Shown here in pieces: positions 50,389 to 59,276 of a stretch of 64,000 nucleotides of DNA (positions within the stretch are counted from its first letter, which is position 1; every line of letters starts with the position of its first letter). The notes beneath the pieces were generated by a model. That model was not told the DNA's origin, did no database searches, and saw nothing but the letters and a program-made list of their open reading frames with translations. This DNA comes from Oscillospiraceae bacterium (GTDB lineage Bacteria > Bacillota > Clostridia > Oscillospirales > CAG-272), in assembly GCA_015064155.1 (NCBI GenBank), contig SVST01000002.1, positions 1 through 64,000 of the forward strand, given 5' to 3'. Both the position numbers and the translations under genes were made by a program.

Positions 50389-50967
50389 ATGAACCATCAA
50401 AATAACAATTCATTAGAAGAGCGCGAGATTTCCTCCAAGCTGATCTACGACGGCTCGGTTGTCCATCTGTATGTAGACCAGATTTCGCTTCCCAACGGAA
50501 AGCCTGCGGTACGAGAATACGTCAAGCACGTTGGTGCGGTTGCCGTGCTTCCGCTGACCGATCAAAAGGAGGTCCTTTGCGTGCGCCAATATCGCTATGC
50601 ACACCGCTGTATCTTAACCGAAATCCCCGCGGGAAAGCTGGACAGCAAGGACGAGGATCACGTAGAAGCCGCCTTGCGTGAGCTGCGCGAGGAAACGGGG
50701 GCTTTGCCGCAAACACTGACACATCTTGGTACCTACCGTTCCACCCCCGCTATCTTAGATGAAAAGGTCGATCTGTATCTTGCCGAAAATCTCACCTTTG
50801 GTGACACCGATCCCGACGAGGACGAATTTTTGGAGATCGTCAAAATTCCGTTGTCGGAGCTTTTGGAGCAGGTCATGAACGGTGAAATTACCGACGGCAA
50901 AACCCAGGTTGCGGTGCTGAAAACCGCTGAAATTCTTCGCCGCCGCGGCGAATCGATCGGAAAGTGA
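50389..50967 (+). CDS. Nudix hydrolase, ADP-ribose pyrophosphatase type
   Basis: 192 residues. The Nudix box is 'AGKLDSKDEDHVEAALRELR' continuing EETG (about 83-106), with one extra residue between the first Gly and Glu compared with the consensus GX5EX7REUXEEXGU. The preceding 'VLCVRQYRYAHRCILTEIP' is typical of ADP-ribose pyrophosphatases (NudF/YqkG). It hydrolyses ADP-ribose to AMP and ribose-5-phosphate. The downstream gene starts 9 bp after its stop. Confidence 0.9.
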   Translation: MNHQNNNSLEEREISSKLIYDGSVVHLYVDQISLPNGKPAVREYVKHVGAVAVLPLTDQKEVLCVRQYRYAHRCILTEIPAGKLDSKDEDHVEAALRELREETGALPQTLTHLGTYRSTPAILDEKVDLYLAENLTFGDTDPDEDEFLEIVKIPLSELLEQVMNGEITDGKTQVAVLKTAEILRRRGESIGK

Positions 50968-50975
50968 GAGGTCAG

Positions 50976-51506
50976 ATGACAAAACGAAGCGTTATGATCC
51001 ATATCTCCACGTCGCGTCTGCAAATCGGAGGCAGTCTGTTTGCGGAACCGTTCGATGAAGAAGAGGAAGAATTCGAACCCGAGCTCACTCCGCCAAACGG
51101 CGAATTGCCCGAGCCCACCGATATGTGGATGGAGGGCAGATTGGTCACCAATCCCACGCGCGTGGAGCTGATTTACGACGAGGGCGAGCTCAGCGGCATG
51201 GAGGGCTCGGTCACCTCAATCGGCTACGATCGCACGTCACCGACCCTAATCTCCATGATGCGCTCGGGTCCCGTTTCCACCGCAATGGTATTCGAAGAGG
51301 GAAAACGGCATTTCTGCGTTTACGACACTCCCTTTTCAAGCTTTCAGGTGTGCGTGCGCGCAACCAAGGTTGAGAACCGTCTGCTTTCCGACGGTGTTTT
51401 GGAGCTGGAGTATCTGATTGAAATCCACGGTGCGCAAGCCGAACGTTGCGAGATGATCATTACCGTGTCGGAAAACGGCACGCTGTTTGAAGAAAACGAA
51501 ATTTAA
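50976..51506 (+). CDS. DUF1934 calycin-like protein (YwiB family)
   Basis: 176 residues; ATG 50976 is chosen because AGAGGT lies 4-5 bp upstream (GTG 50964 overlaps the previous stop). A beta-barrel pattern with 'WMEGRLVTNPTRVELIYDEG' and 'TLISMMRSGPVSTAMVFEEG' matches DUF1934. An acidic insert 'FDEEEEEFEPE' near residue 23 is unusual. Function unknown. Confidence 0.8.
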   Translation: MTKRSVMIHISTSRLQIGGSLFAEPFDEEEEEFEPELTPPNGELPEPTDMWMEGRLVTNPTRVELIYDEGELSGMEGSVTSIGYDRTSPTLISMMRSGPVSTAMVFEEGKRHFCVYDTPFSSFQVCVRATKVENRLLSDGVLELEYLIEIHGAQAERCEMIITVSENGTLFEENEI

Positions 51507-51515
51507 AATAATGAA

Positions 51516-51545
51516 AGAAGACCGCGATTTTTCGCGGTCTTCTCT
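51516..51545. terminator. Bidirectional terminator
   Basis: AGAAGACCGCGA and its perfect complement with a TTTT loop, between convergent genes. Confidence 0.85.
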
Positions 51546-51549
51546 ACTA

Positions 51550-52080
51550 TTATTTTCTCTTATTCAAGCCAAACACGTAAACCGACGGTTTCGTTTTTGG
51601 AGCCTTTTGCGTCTTTTTGCAAAGAACCGTTGCCACGGTCGCACCAAGGATAAAGCCGCCAACCAGGGGAAGAATCAGCTTGGACGCAGAAGACGCCTCC
51701 TGCGCTCCACGGTCAATCTTCACCGATTTGGAGATCGGAGCATCCGAAACAGCCACCGGTTGCACAGCTCCCGGATCCTCTTCTTTGCAGATCGGCTCCG
51801 TGAGAGGTTTGTACTTGCTTTTTTTGCGTCGTCCGGGCTTTTGCGGTTTTTTTGCACCGATAAACAGCAAAACCGATACGGCAAATAACAGCAACACAGC
51901 CGCCAACGTCATCACAATATAGTCGTGCTTCATCGCAAACGGAGCTTCAAACGGCAAGGAAATTACCGCGTCCTCTCCCTCCGCCGCGAACAGCAAGCCC
52001 TCTGCCAATAAGCAGAACGTCCCCAACAAGGTGAAGAACAAAAGCAGCTTTGCCAGCGTACGTTTTCGATTTCGTTTCAT
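51550..52080 (-). CDS. Membrane protein with three helices, unknown
   Basis: 176 residues. A basic start and hydrophobic segment (about 10-31) act as signal or first helix. A second helix lies at about 52-73 and a third at about 134-152. Charged Lys-rich loops lie in between. GGGAGG precedes the ATG. It is 30 bp downstream of the coiled-coil membrane gene, so the two may be one unit. Not recognised. Confidence 0.7.
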   Translation of the reverse strand: MKRNRKRTLAKLLLFFTLLGTFCLLAEGLLFAAEGEDAVISLPFEAPFAMKHDYIVMTLAAVLLLFAVSVLLFIGAKKPQKPGRRKKSKYKPLTEPICKEEDPGAVQPVAVSDAPISKSVKIDRGAQEASSASKLILPLVGGFILGATVATVLCKKTQKAPKTKPSVYVFGLNKRK

Positions 52081-52110
52081 TTTGTCCTCCCTCCTTTCCC
52101 TTGCGGAAAA

Positions 52111-53130
52111 TCAACTCAAGCGTTCAAACAACGTGCGAAACGCTTCCAGCTCGTGTTCCTTTTCGGCAAACCGTTGCTCGGTCTTTTTGTGCTTGCGAAT
52201 TGCCAGCGCAACGACTACTCCGGTGCAAGCCGCGGTGATCGAAGCCGCCGTAAGCAAGCCCTTTTTCACTCTTTCGGCATCCGAAAGATCGGGAATCCAT
52301 TCGCGAATATTCTTTTGAATCTCGCGTTGCTGATCTCCCGCCTTTTCGATCTCATAAGCCTCCCGAATCCCATCGGCATCCCTTAATTGAGAAATCATCT
52401 TGGTTTTCTGCAAGAGATATCTGCGCTTGCGGCACTCTTCTTCATACTGCGCTCGCAGTTCGGTGATCTGATCCGAAAGCTCCTTGGCATACTTTTTCTG
52501 CCGATTGGAAGCCGCACCGAAGCAAAGTGCAATCACGATCATGGTCAGCATCAGCATTCCAAATACAGACAGTGCCGACCAAGTAAACACGATGTACCGA
52601 AATTCCACCAACAGCATGTAGACGAGCGCACCGATCAGTCCACTCAAAATGCCCACCCAAACAAATGCCGATGCAATAAAGCTCAACCGCTTGGATTTGG
52701 CGCGTCTTTCGTTCTCTTCCTCAATCAGAGGCGCGGTATCGGGGCTTCCCGTTAACGCGTCGGCTCCCAAAAGGTCCTCCTCGACCTCGCCCGTCAATTC
52801 GTCTACCTCTTTGGCAAAGCGTTCCATAAATGCAAGAGCCCGTGCCTTCCGGATGCGTTCCTCGGCTTCCTTTAACTGTGCCAGTCTGCGGTTTCTCTGC
52901 AAAACGACACGCTGCAGCAATACCCGACAGCGATCGGCTTGCTCGTGCATCCCCTTGTCCTTGGCAATACAAAGCTTTTGCGTGAGTACCTTTTCCTTAT
53001 TTTCCAAAAGACGAATATTCGTCCGTAAAACCTCGGTTAAAAGAAGATCGTCCTCCAGTGCGTGGGAAGGCTCCGTGATAGCGGCAGATTCCTCGGCTTG
53101 CTCAGACAAACTCTGTTTCTTATCGTCCAT
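52111..53130 (-). CDS. Coiled-coil membrane protein, unknown
   Basis: 339 residues. A long charged coiled coil (about 25-115) is followed by two adjacent helices (about 152-176 and 183-205), a second coiled coil (about 210-290) and a third helix near 291-311, then a coiled tail. GGAGG lies before the ATG. The symmetrical coil-membrane-coil-membrane plan suggests a scaffold; no family is recognised. It is transcribed with the next minus-strand gene. Confidence 0.72.
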   Translation of the reverse strand: MDDKKQSLSEQAEESAAITEPSHALEDDLLLTEVLRTNIRLLENKEKVLTQKLCIAKDKGMHEQADRCRVLLQRVVLQRNRRLAQLKEAEERIRKARALAFMERFAKEVDELTGEVEEDLLGADALTGSPDTAPLIEEENERRAKSKRLSFIASAFVWVGILSGLIGALVYMLLVEFRYIVFTWSALSVFGMLMLTMIVIALCFGAASNRQKKYAKELSDQITELRAQYEEECRKRRYLLQKTKMISQLRDADGIREAYEIEKAGDQQREIQKNIREWIPDLSDAERVKKGLLTAASITAACTGVVVALAIRKHKKTEQRFAEKEHELEAFRTLFERLS

Positions 53131-53190
53131 GATTTCCTCCGTTAATCTCGCTTCCCTGCAGGAAACGGCATGATAACAATCAGGGATTTT

Positions 53191-53916
53191 TTACGGCATA
53201 CGGATCGCGTACACTACGTGCTCCATTGCCTGCAGTTTCACCATCTTGGCTTCCTCGGTAGACTTGGGGGGGATCCGCACCAACGCCTCCACACCCACGT
53301 GAGGTGCCGTGCCGCTTCTGGGCGGTGTGATCTGCGTTTCAATGGCTTCGAAGCGGGTATTGAGCATTTCCACAATTTCCCTGACCGAATTGACGCTGTC
53401 GATCTCCAGGTAGACCAAAATACGGTGACGGGTACGGTTCATACGGAACTCCACGTGTGACATCAAGGTGAAAACCACGATCACAATCGCAACCGTGCAG
53501 AACGCGGGGATGTAAAGCCCGAAGCCCACTGCAAGACCGATTGCCGCGGTTGCCCAAAGTCCTGCCGCCGTGGTCAGACCCGTAACCTGCGAGTTGTTTC
53601 CTTTTTTCAAAAGAATGGTACCGGCACCCAAGAAGCCCACACCACTCATAACCTGGGCGGCGGTTCTTTGTGCATCCGAATTGATTTCGTTTTTCGCCAT
53701 CTCAACGCTGAGATAAGCACCGATCAGCGCGGTCAATGCCGCACCAAGACAAACCAGCATGTGCGTACGCAAGCCGGCAGCTCTTCCGTGGTATCCGCGT
53801 TCGATACCGATCAATCCGCCGCCGATTGCAGCGAACAACAGTCGAACGATCATGGAAACGGTATTCAGCTCTCCCAAATAGTCCCATGCCGAGTTCCAAA
53901 ATTCAACAAAGCCCAT
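53191..53916 (-). CDS. MgtC/SapB family membrane protein
   Basis: 241 residues from ATG 53916 with AAGGAGG upstream. The MgtC signature 'GGGLIGIERGYHGRAAGLRT' (about 32-51) and 'MSGVGFLGAGTILLKKG' (about 89-105) are clear, with four or five membrane helices. A C-terminal cytoplasmic ACT-like domain (about 150-241) follows. Related proteins affect magnesium homeostasis and ATP synthase; the role here is not set by context. Confidence 0.92.
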   Translation of the reverse strand: MGFVEFWNSAWDYLGELNTVSMIVRLLFAAIGGGLIGIERGYHGRAAGLRTHMLVCLGAALTALIGAYLSVEMAKNEINSDAQRTAAQVMSGVGFLGAGTILLKKGNNSQVTGLTTAAGLWATAAIGLAVGFGLYIPAFCTVAIVIVVFTLMSHVEFRMNRTRHRILVYLEIDSVNSVREIVEMLNTRFEAIETQITPPRSGTAPHVGVEALVRIPPKSTEEAKMVKLQAMEHVVYAIRMP

Positions 53917-54107
53917 AAAGCCCTCCTTTTCGGCAATTCCTTTTACCACAAATTAAAAAGGCGAAGACCCAAAACATCGATGTTTTACAGTTCCGTTTCT
54001 TCATACTATAGTTATTTATATTATAGCATTTCCCCAAAGGAATGTCAATACTTTTTTTGTTTTTTAGTCATTCGTCCGTCTTTTTCGGAAGATTCTTTGG
54101 TTTTTGA

Positions 54108-54136
54108 TTGACTTTTCCGATTTCGTATGATATACT
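54108..54136 (+). promoter_or_regulatory. Promoter of the tautomerase-like gene
   Basis: TTGACT, 17 bp, TATACT, 33 bp before the ATG. Confidence 0.7.
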
Positions 54137-54168
54137 ACCGATAGAAAGAAAAGAAAGGAGTTTTTATC

Positions 54169-54513
54169 ATGCCGTTTATTGATACAAAGCTGAATTTTCG
54201 TCTGAGCAAAGAGAAAGAAACCATCCTGAAGGAAAAGCTGGGAGAGGCAATTTCGGTATTCCCCGGCAAAACCGAATATTGGTTGATGCTGAATTTCAGC
54301 GACAACGAAAGATTATGGTTCCGCGGATACCAAAACTTTCCGATTGCCATGGTGGAGGTCAAGCTCTTTGGCGGTGCCGAAGAAGCCGTTTGCGCCGAAA
54401 TGACACGCGTCATTTGCGACCTGTTCCACGAGGTATTGGACGTTTCCCCCGATCACGTCTACGTCAAATACGAGTTTTGTGACCGTTGGGGCTGGAACCG
54501 CGAAAATTTCTGA
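54169..54513 (+). CDS. MIF-family tautomerase
   Basis: 114 residues, the size of macrophage migration inhibitory factor proteins. After Met the chain begins with Pro ('PFIDTKLNF'), the catalytic base of tautomerases. The ending 'YVKYEFCDRWGWNRENF' parallels the family 'WGWN...F' tail. It may tautomerise phenylpyruvate or a related keto acid; the natural substrate is unknown. AAAGGAG precedes the ATG. Monocistronic. Confidence 0.85.
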   Translation: MPFIDTKLNFRLSKEKETILKEKLGEAISVFPGKTEYWLMLNFSDNERLWFRGYQNFPIAMVEVKLFGGAEEAVCAEMTRVICDLFHEVLDVSPDHVYVKYEFCDRWGWNRENF

Positions 54514-54523
54514 ATACGGTGCA

Positions 54524-54570
54524 AAAGAGCGTTCTCTCTGCATGTCTGCAGTGAAAACGCTCTTTTTCTT
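54524..54570 (+). terminator. Rho-independent terminator
   Basis: AAAGAGCGTT / AACGCTCTTT stem with a partly paired inner segment and a T run; just after the tautomerase gene and close to the convergent LRR gene. Confidence 0.8.
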
Positions 54571-54571
54571 T

Positions 54572-56071
54572 TTACGATTGCTTTTCTTTTTTCTTTTTTC
54601 TTCGATGTGTTGTAAGATTCCGTAGCTCCTGCTCCAAAATCTCTCGCTTTTCGGGGGACAACGAGGGGTCGGCAAGTTCCGTCAGCAAAACACCCCGTCG
54701 CAGGGCGCTGTGCGTAACGATCTCTACCCGAGAGGGTAAAGCCCACAATTCAAACCGATGTCTGATCAATCGGTGCCCATCGGGTACCACCAGCGTTCTG
54801 AGTGATTCGCAACCGGAAAACAATCCGTGCGCTCCGTGAAAACGATGATTCGGCAAAATCACGTCGGTCAGCGAAACGCAATCGGTAAACACGTTATTTT
54901 CCAATCGTTCCATCGCTTGCGGCAAGCTGATCTCACGAAGTGCCGTACATTCGGCGAATGCATATTCCCCAATCACACGCAAGCTTACAGACAGACGAAT
55001 CGATTGCAACGACATACATTGATAAAACGCCTTTTCTCCAATACGCGTTACCGAATCGGACAGCCGAATTTCGGTCAGTGACAAGCAGGAAAGGAAGCAC
55101 TCGTCCTCAATCTCCTCTGTTTGGGCGCGGAAGTCAACCCGTTCCAGTGCGGTACAGTAGGCAAACGAGCGTCTGCCGAGCTCGCGCAAAGCACTTGGCA
55201 ACGTGATCTCCTTGAGGCTCTTGCAATAGAGAAATGCAGAGGGACCGATATGCTCAAGCGTTTCGGGGAGGCTTACGCGTTCAAGCGAGGTACATCCGCA
55301 AAAGGAATCGATGCCAATATAGGTCACACCGCTTGGAACGTCAAGCTCCGACAGCGACTCACACGCAGTAAAGGCATAATCTCCCACAAAGCGGATCCCC
55401 GAAGGCAACCGAATCCCGTTCAAGGCACGGCATTCGGAAAACGCACCGTTTCCGATATACGTAACTCCCGCGGGAATCTCAATCGATTCCAACGCAGTAC
55501 AGCCGCCAAACGCATGACGTCCGATCGCGTGCATATCGGGCGGTAAAAGAACCTTTTGCAAGGAAGTGCATTGATACAGCACACTGCGATTCAAACGATC
55601 GATCTTGTCGGGAATCCGAATGGAGCGCAATGCGCTGCACTGCGCAAAGGCATAGTCGCCAACGGTGGTAAGCTCCGACGGAAGCTCCAACGCCGCCAAC
55701 GCGCGACAGCCGCAAAAGGCACCCTTTCCGATCGAAACCACGCTGTCGGGCAACGTCAAGCCGTCCAGCACCTTGCAATCGCGAAAGGCACCGTCACCCA
55801 AGACGCGCAAGGAGGACGAAAGGACAACGCTGCGAAGATGCGTACAGTCGCGAAAGGCGTCAGACTGAATCACCGACACGTTTTTCCCGAGAACCACGCG
55901 TGTCAGACGTTGGTTTCCGCGAAACGCGCCCTCCGCCACCGTCGTGATGAAATCCGGGATCACCACCTCGGTTTCCTTGCCGTAATATCGAATAAAATCG
56001 CTGTTTCTGATCTCACAATGTCGAAACATCTTTTTATCCACGTTGTCCGACTGCAGTTGTTTGTTCGCCAT
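54572..56071 (-). CDS. Cytoplasmic BspA-type leucine-rich repeat protein
   Basis: 499 residues from ATG 56071 (AAAGGAA upstream). After about 35 residues the chain is 17 consecutive 23-residue LRR_5 repeats of the form 'IG..AF..C.SL..I.LP..'. A basic tail rich in Lys (KKKKEKQS) follows. BspA-type LRR proteins usually have a signal peptide and bind host matrix; this one has neither signal nor anchor, so it should be cytoplasmic. The ligand is unknown. It lies 43 bp downstream of hprK on the opposite side of the tautomerase terminator. Confidence 0.88.
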   Translation of the reverse strand: MANKQLQSDNVDKKMFRHCEIRNSDFIRYYGKETEVVIPDFITTVAEGAFRGNQRLTRVVLGKNVSVIQSDAFRDCTHLRSVVLSSSLRVLGDGAFRDCKVLDGLTLPDSVVSIGKGAFCGCRALAALELPSELTTVGDYAFAQCSALRSIRIPDKIDRLNRSVLYQCTSLQKVLLPPDMHAIGRHAFGGCTALESIEIPAGVTYIGNGAFSECRALNGIRLPSGIRFVGDYAFTACESLSELDVPSGVTYIGIDSFCGCTSLERVSLPETLEHIGPSAFLYCKSLKEITLPSALRELGRRSFAYCTALERVDFRAQTEEIEDECFLSCLSLTEIRLSDSVTRIGEKAFYQCMSLQSIRLSVSLRVIGEYAFAECTALREISLPQAMERLENNVFTDCVSLTDVILPNHRFHGAHGLFSGCESLRTLVVPDGHRLIRHRFELWALPSRVEIVTHSALRRGVLLTELADPSLSPEKREILEQELRNLTTHRRKKKKEKQS

Positions 56072-56113
56072 ATACGTTCCTTTCAAGCAAAATCAAGGGG
56101 GATTGCGACAAAA

Positions 56114-57049
56114 TCAAGACTCAATTCCCATCTGTTGCATCAGTTTTTTGTTAAATTCCTCTGCCGTGTTGTAGCCCATCTTCTTTTGACGGTTATTCAT
56201 CGCCGCAATTTCCAAAATGATTGCAAGGTTTCTGCCGGGACGGACGGGAATGGTAATGGACGGAATATTGATTCCGAGAATGTTCTTTTGTTCCTCCTCC
56301 AAGCCCATACGGTCATACATTTTTCCCTCCACCCAGTTTTCAAGCTGGATGACAAGGTCAATACGCTCGGTTGCCTTAACGGCTCCGATACCGAAAATAC
56401 GGCGCACGTCTACGATACCGATACCGCGCAGCTCAATATAGTGACGAATGATCTCGGGTGCCGATCCTACCAGCGTCTTATCCGATACGCGCTTAATCTC
56501 CACCGCATCGTCGGCAATCAGACGGTGTCCTCTTTTTACCAATTCAATTGCGGTTTCACTCTTACCGATGCCGCTGTCGCCAAGAAGCAGCAAGCCCTCA
56601 CCGTACACCTCTACCAACACGCCGTGCTGTGTAATACGGGGTGCCAAGGAGGTATTCAAGGATGCAATCAGGCTGGACATCATGTGGCTGGTTTTGTGAT
56701 CGGTACGCAAAACCGGAACCTCTCGCTTACGCGCACGCTCAACAAGCGCCGGATCGGGTGTAAGACCCGTAGTATACAAAATCGCAACCGGCTTTTCGTC
56801 TACCAGCTGTTGAAGACGCAACCGCTTTGTGCTGGGCTCCAAGGAATCCAGATAGCGCATCTCTGCCCTACCGATCAGTTGGATTCGCTCAGGCTCAAAA
56901 ACCTCCAAAAAGCCTGCAAGCGTCAGTCCCGGACGGTTGACCTCGGGGGTTGTAACCTGGATCTCCTCAAAATGATCGGGGCGGACAACCACCTCCAGGT
57001 GAAATTCCTCTACGATCTTGGAAAGCGCGATCTTATACTGAGTTTTCAT
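56114..57049 (-). CDS. hprK: HPr kinase/phosphorylase
   Basis: 311 residues from ATG 57049 (GGAGGA upstream). It phosphorylates and dephosphorylates Ser46 of HPr to control carbon catabolite repression in Firmicutes. P-loop 'GDSGIGKSETAIELVKRGH' (about 152-170), 'LIADDAVEI' and the signature 'ELRGIGIVDVRRIFG' (about 201-215) are present. Its presence supports a Firmicutes origin. Confidence 0.96.
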   Translation of the reverse strand: MKTQYKIALSKIVEEFHLEVVVRPDHFEEIQVTTPEVNRPGLTLAGFLEVFEPERIQLIGRAEMRYLDSLEPSTKRLRLQQLVDEKPVAILYTTGLTPDPALVERARKREVPVLRTDHKTSHMMSSLIASLNTSLAPRITQHGVLVEVYGEGLLLLGDSGIGKSETAIELVKRGHRLIADDAVEIKRVSDKTLVGSAPEIIRHYIELRGIGIVDVRRIFGIGAVKATERIDLVIQLENWVEGKMYDRMGLEEEQKNILGINIPSITIPVRPGRNLAIILEIAAMNNRQKKMGYNTAEEFNKKLMQQMGIES

Positions 57050-57239
57050 CAAACGGTTCCTCCATCAAATAGTATCCGTATGTACAAGGATACGGTACAG
57101 ACCTCTTTTATTTTACCATAAATCCCTTGATTTGAAAATACCTTTTTGAAAATTTCATGTCTTTTTTTGCACGTATTCATAAAAAAGACACATGTATCTT
57201 GTATAATAAAAGGGTAAAAAAATGCGGAGGATTGAATCA

Positions 57240-58253
57240 ATGAAAAAAAAGCTACGCATCCTTTCCTGTATCGTGGCACTCTGTTTGCTTCTGTCGGCTC
57301 TTTGTGCCTGCAACAGCGCAAAGAAAAAGGCGCAACGGGTGGTTGGCACGTGTGCGGGCTACGACGTGCGCTATGAGGAGCTTCGCTACGTCGTTCTCAC
57401 CTACAAAGCAAAGCTGGAAACCAAATACGGCGAGGGAATCTGGGACAATCCCGAAACCGCCGCACAGCATATCGAGGAGCTGAAATCCCGCGTGTTTGAC
57501 ATTTTAAGAATCAATTATGCCGTCTTGGCACTTTGCAGCGACTTTATGACCGAGGATCAAATGAAGGATCCGGTACTCTATGATGCGGTGGACGCAGACA
57601 TCTCCGAGGAAATAGACAAATACGGATCCAAAAAAGCCTTTCAGAATGCATTGAAAGAGCTATATATGACCGAAAGCTTCATGCGGTTCTGTCTTTGGGT
57701 CAATCAATGTGAAAGTGAATTGTACTACATCCTGACCTCCGATCTCGGACTCATCGAAAACGACCCCAACCAATTTGCCGATTGGCTGGAGGACGGAAAC
57801 GGCGTGTACGTGCGCCACATGTACGTCAGCAACGACGAAGGAGAGAGTGTTGATGCGAACCGTGCATTGGCAGAGAACCTGCGGCAGCAGCTGGTCGACC
57901 TGCGGCACGATCCCGAAGAATTTGAAAAGCTGATTACCAGCAGCAAAAACGAGGACACCCAATATCTGGCACCCTACTATATCGTGCGCGACGTTTACGT
58001 GCGTGAATTGGAATCCGCCGCCTTTTCTCTTGGCGCGGTTGGGGACGTCAGCGAGGTCGTAGAAACCGACGACGGATTTTATATTTTGGTACGCGTAGAG
58101 GACACCGAGGAGCATTTCCTCTCTCAGGTTCCCTCGCTCCTGCAATCCTATCAGTGGGCAAAGCTGGAGGATATGGTCACGCAAAAGAAAGAAACCATCT
58201 CCATTGAACTGAACGATTACGGAAAAGAGCTTGATCTCGTAAAAATGAAATAA
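57240..58253 (+). CDS. Lipoprotein with PPIC/SurA-like foldase domain
   Basis: 337 residues from ATG 57240 (GGAGG 9 bp upstream). A lipoprotein signal ends at Cys24 ('LSALCAC'). A helical SurA_N-like region follows, then a C-terminal parvulin-like part with 'VYVRHMYVSNDEG' (the usual 'V.A.HILV' position, about 183) and 'SLGAVGDVSEVVETDDGFYI', typical of PPIC proteins. It may be a PrsA-like chaperone for exported proteins. Several active-site residues are unclear, so the isomerase activity is uncertain. Likely cotranscribed with the next gene (33 bp gap). Confidence 0.82.
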   Translation: MKKKLRILSCIVALCLLLSALCACNSAKKKAQRVVGTCAGYDVRYEELRYVVLTYKAKLETKYGEGIWDNPETAAQHIEELKSRVFDILRINYAVLALCSDFMTEDQMKDPVLYDAVDADISEEIDKYGSKKAFQNALKELYMTESFMRFCLWVNQCESELYYILTSDLGLIENDPNQFADWLEDGNGVYVRHMYVSNDEGESVDANRALAENLRQQLVDLRHDPEEFEKLITSSKNEDTQYLAPYYIVRDVYVRELESAAFSLGAVGDVSEVVETDDGFYILVRVEDTEEHFLSQVPSLLQSYQWAKLEDMVTQKKETISIELNDYGKELDLVKMK

Positions 58254-58286
58254 CCCCGACAAAAAAACGTGAAAGGAGGCAACGTC

Positions 58287-59198
58287 ATGGCAGGAAAACG
58301 CACCCGTCGACATCACCGCGCGCAAAGGGCAAGACTTTCCCCGATTGCAATCGTAGCCATCGTGTTAGCCTGCACAATCCTTGTCACGGTTATCATCGGC
58401 AATCTGCTCAACAAATGGTTGGACGACGAAACCTATAAAAGGCTGACAGAGGGGACCGAGCCGCCGCCGCAAATCAACGGCATGCAGCCATCCTCCGTCC
58501 GCCGGGTCTATGCCACCTCCATGACCCCGGGGGATTCCATCGATGCCCTGCAACAATCGATCTCGCTTTCCTTGAACACACCGCAAGGGGAATTGCTGTA
58601 CAGCTCTCCCGTTGCCGAATATTACAACGTACCCATGAAAAAAGCCTCCCCCTTGCGTGATACGATGAGTGAGCTGACCTTTTTTGTCGAGTACGTGATC
58701 GGTGTGTTTTACCCACAAGCACTTACAAAGGAAGCCGAAGACCTCCGTTATGCGGCAACCACCGATGAGGCTGCCCTGCTCCGTGAGTTCGTCAAAGCCG
58801 GCGGAAGTGAAGTGTTACTTTGCGGCTTGACCATCTCGCAAAGTACGCTTTCCGACGTCATCGCATATCTGAAAGCCGTGAAAGCGGCAGTGGAAAACGT
58901 CCCCGTTGGAATTGCCATCCCGTACGCGGTTGCCATGGATTCCTCAAATTGGGAGCTGTTGGCAATGCTGTCCGAGGAGTGCGATCTCTGCGCGCTGGAT
59001 TTTACCGACGTAGAGTCGGAATACTCCGAGCCCAACGAGATGGGTGTGATCCCCGAGGCAAAAACCATCCTGGATGGATGCAGATATTTCATAACGCAAT
59101 ATTCTATGCGCCCGCTGTTCGGAAAATCACAACGCGAGCTGAGCGATACCGCGATAGCACTTGATTACCCGAGCTGGCAGATTCTCGGAGAAAAATAA
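58287..59198 (+). CDS. Single-pass membrane protein with large external domain, unknown
   Basis: 303 residues from ATG 58287 with AAAGGAGG upstream. A very basic start (RTRRHHRAQRAR) precedes one membrane helix (about 19-42). The rest is outside: 'ALLREFVKAGGSEVLLCGLT' and 'LCALDFTDVESEYSEP' suggest an alpha/beta barrel resembling polysaccharide deacetylase or glycosidase-like folds, but I cannot assign it. Its position after the foldase lipoprotein suggests envelope work. Confidence 0.72.
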   Translation: MAGKRTRRHHRAQRARLSPIAIVAIVLACTILVTVIIGNLLNKWLDDETYKRLTEGTEPPPQINGMQPSSVRRVYATSMTPGDSIDALQQSISLSLNTPQGELLYSSPVAEYYNVPMKKASPLRDTMSELTFFVEYVIGVFYPQALTKEAEDLRYAATTDEAALLREFVKAGGSEVLLCGLTISQSTLSDVIAYLKAVKAAVENVPVGIAIPYAVAMDSSNWELLAMLSEECDLCALDFTDVESEYSEPNEMGVIPEAKTILDGCRYFITQYSMRPLFGKSQRELSDTAIALDYPSWQILGEK

Positions 59199-59200
59199 AA

Positions 59201-59240
59201 GGCAAGGACGGAAGAGTTCACGTTTCCGTCCTTGCTTTTT
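59201..59240 (+). terminator. Terminator between convergent genes
   Basis: GGCAAGGACGGAA paired with TTCCGTCCTTGC and followed by TTTTTT. Confidence 0.88.
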
Positions 59241-59276
59241 TCGTCCCCGCCGATCTCAATCGGCAGGAAAAAGTGA

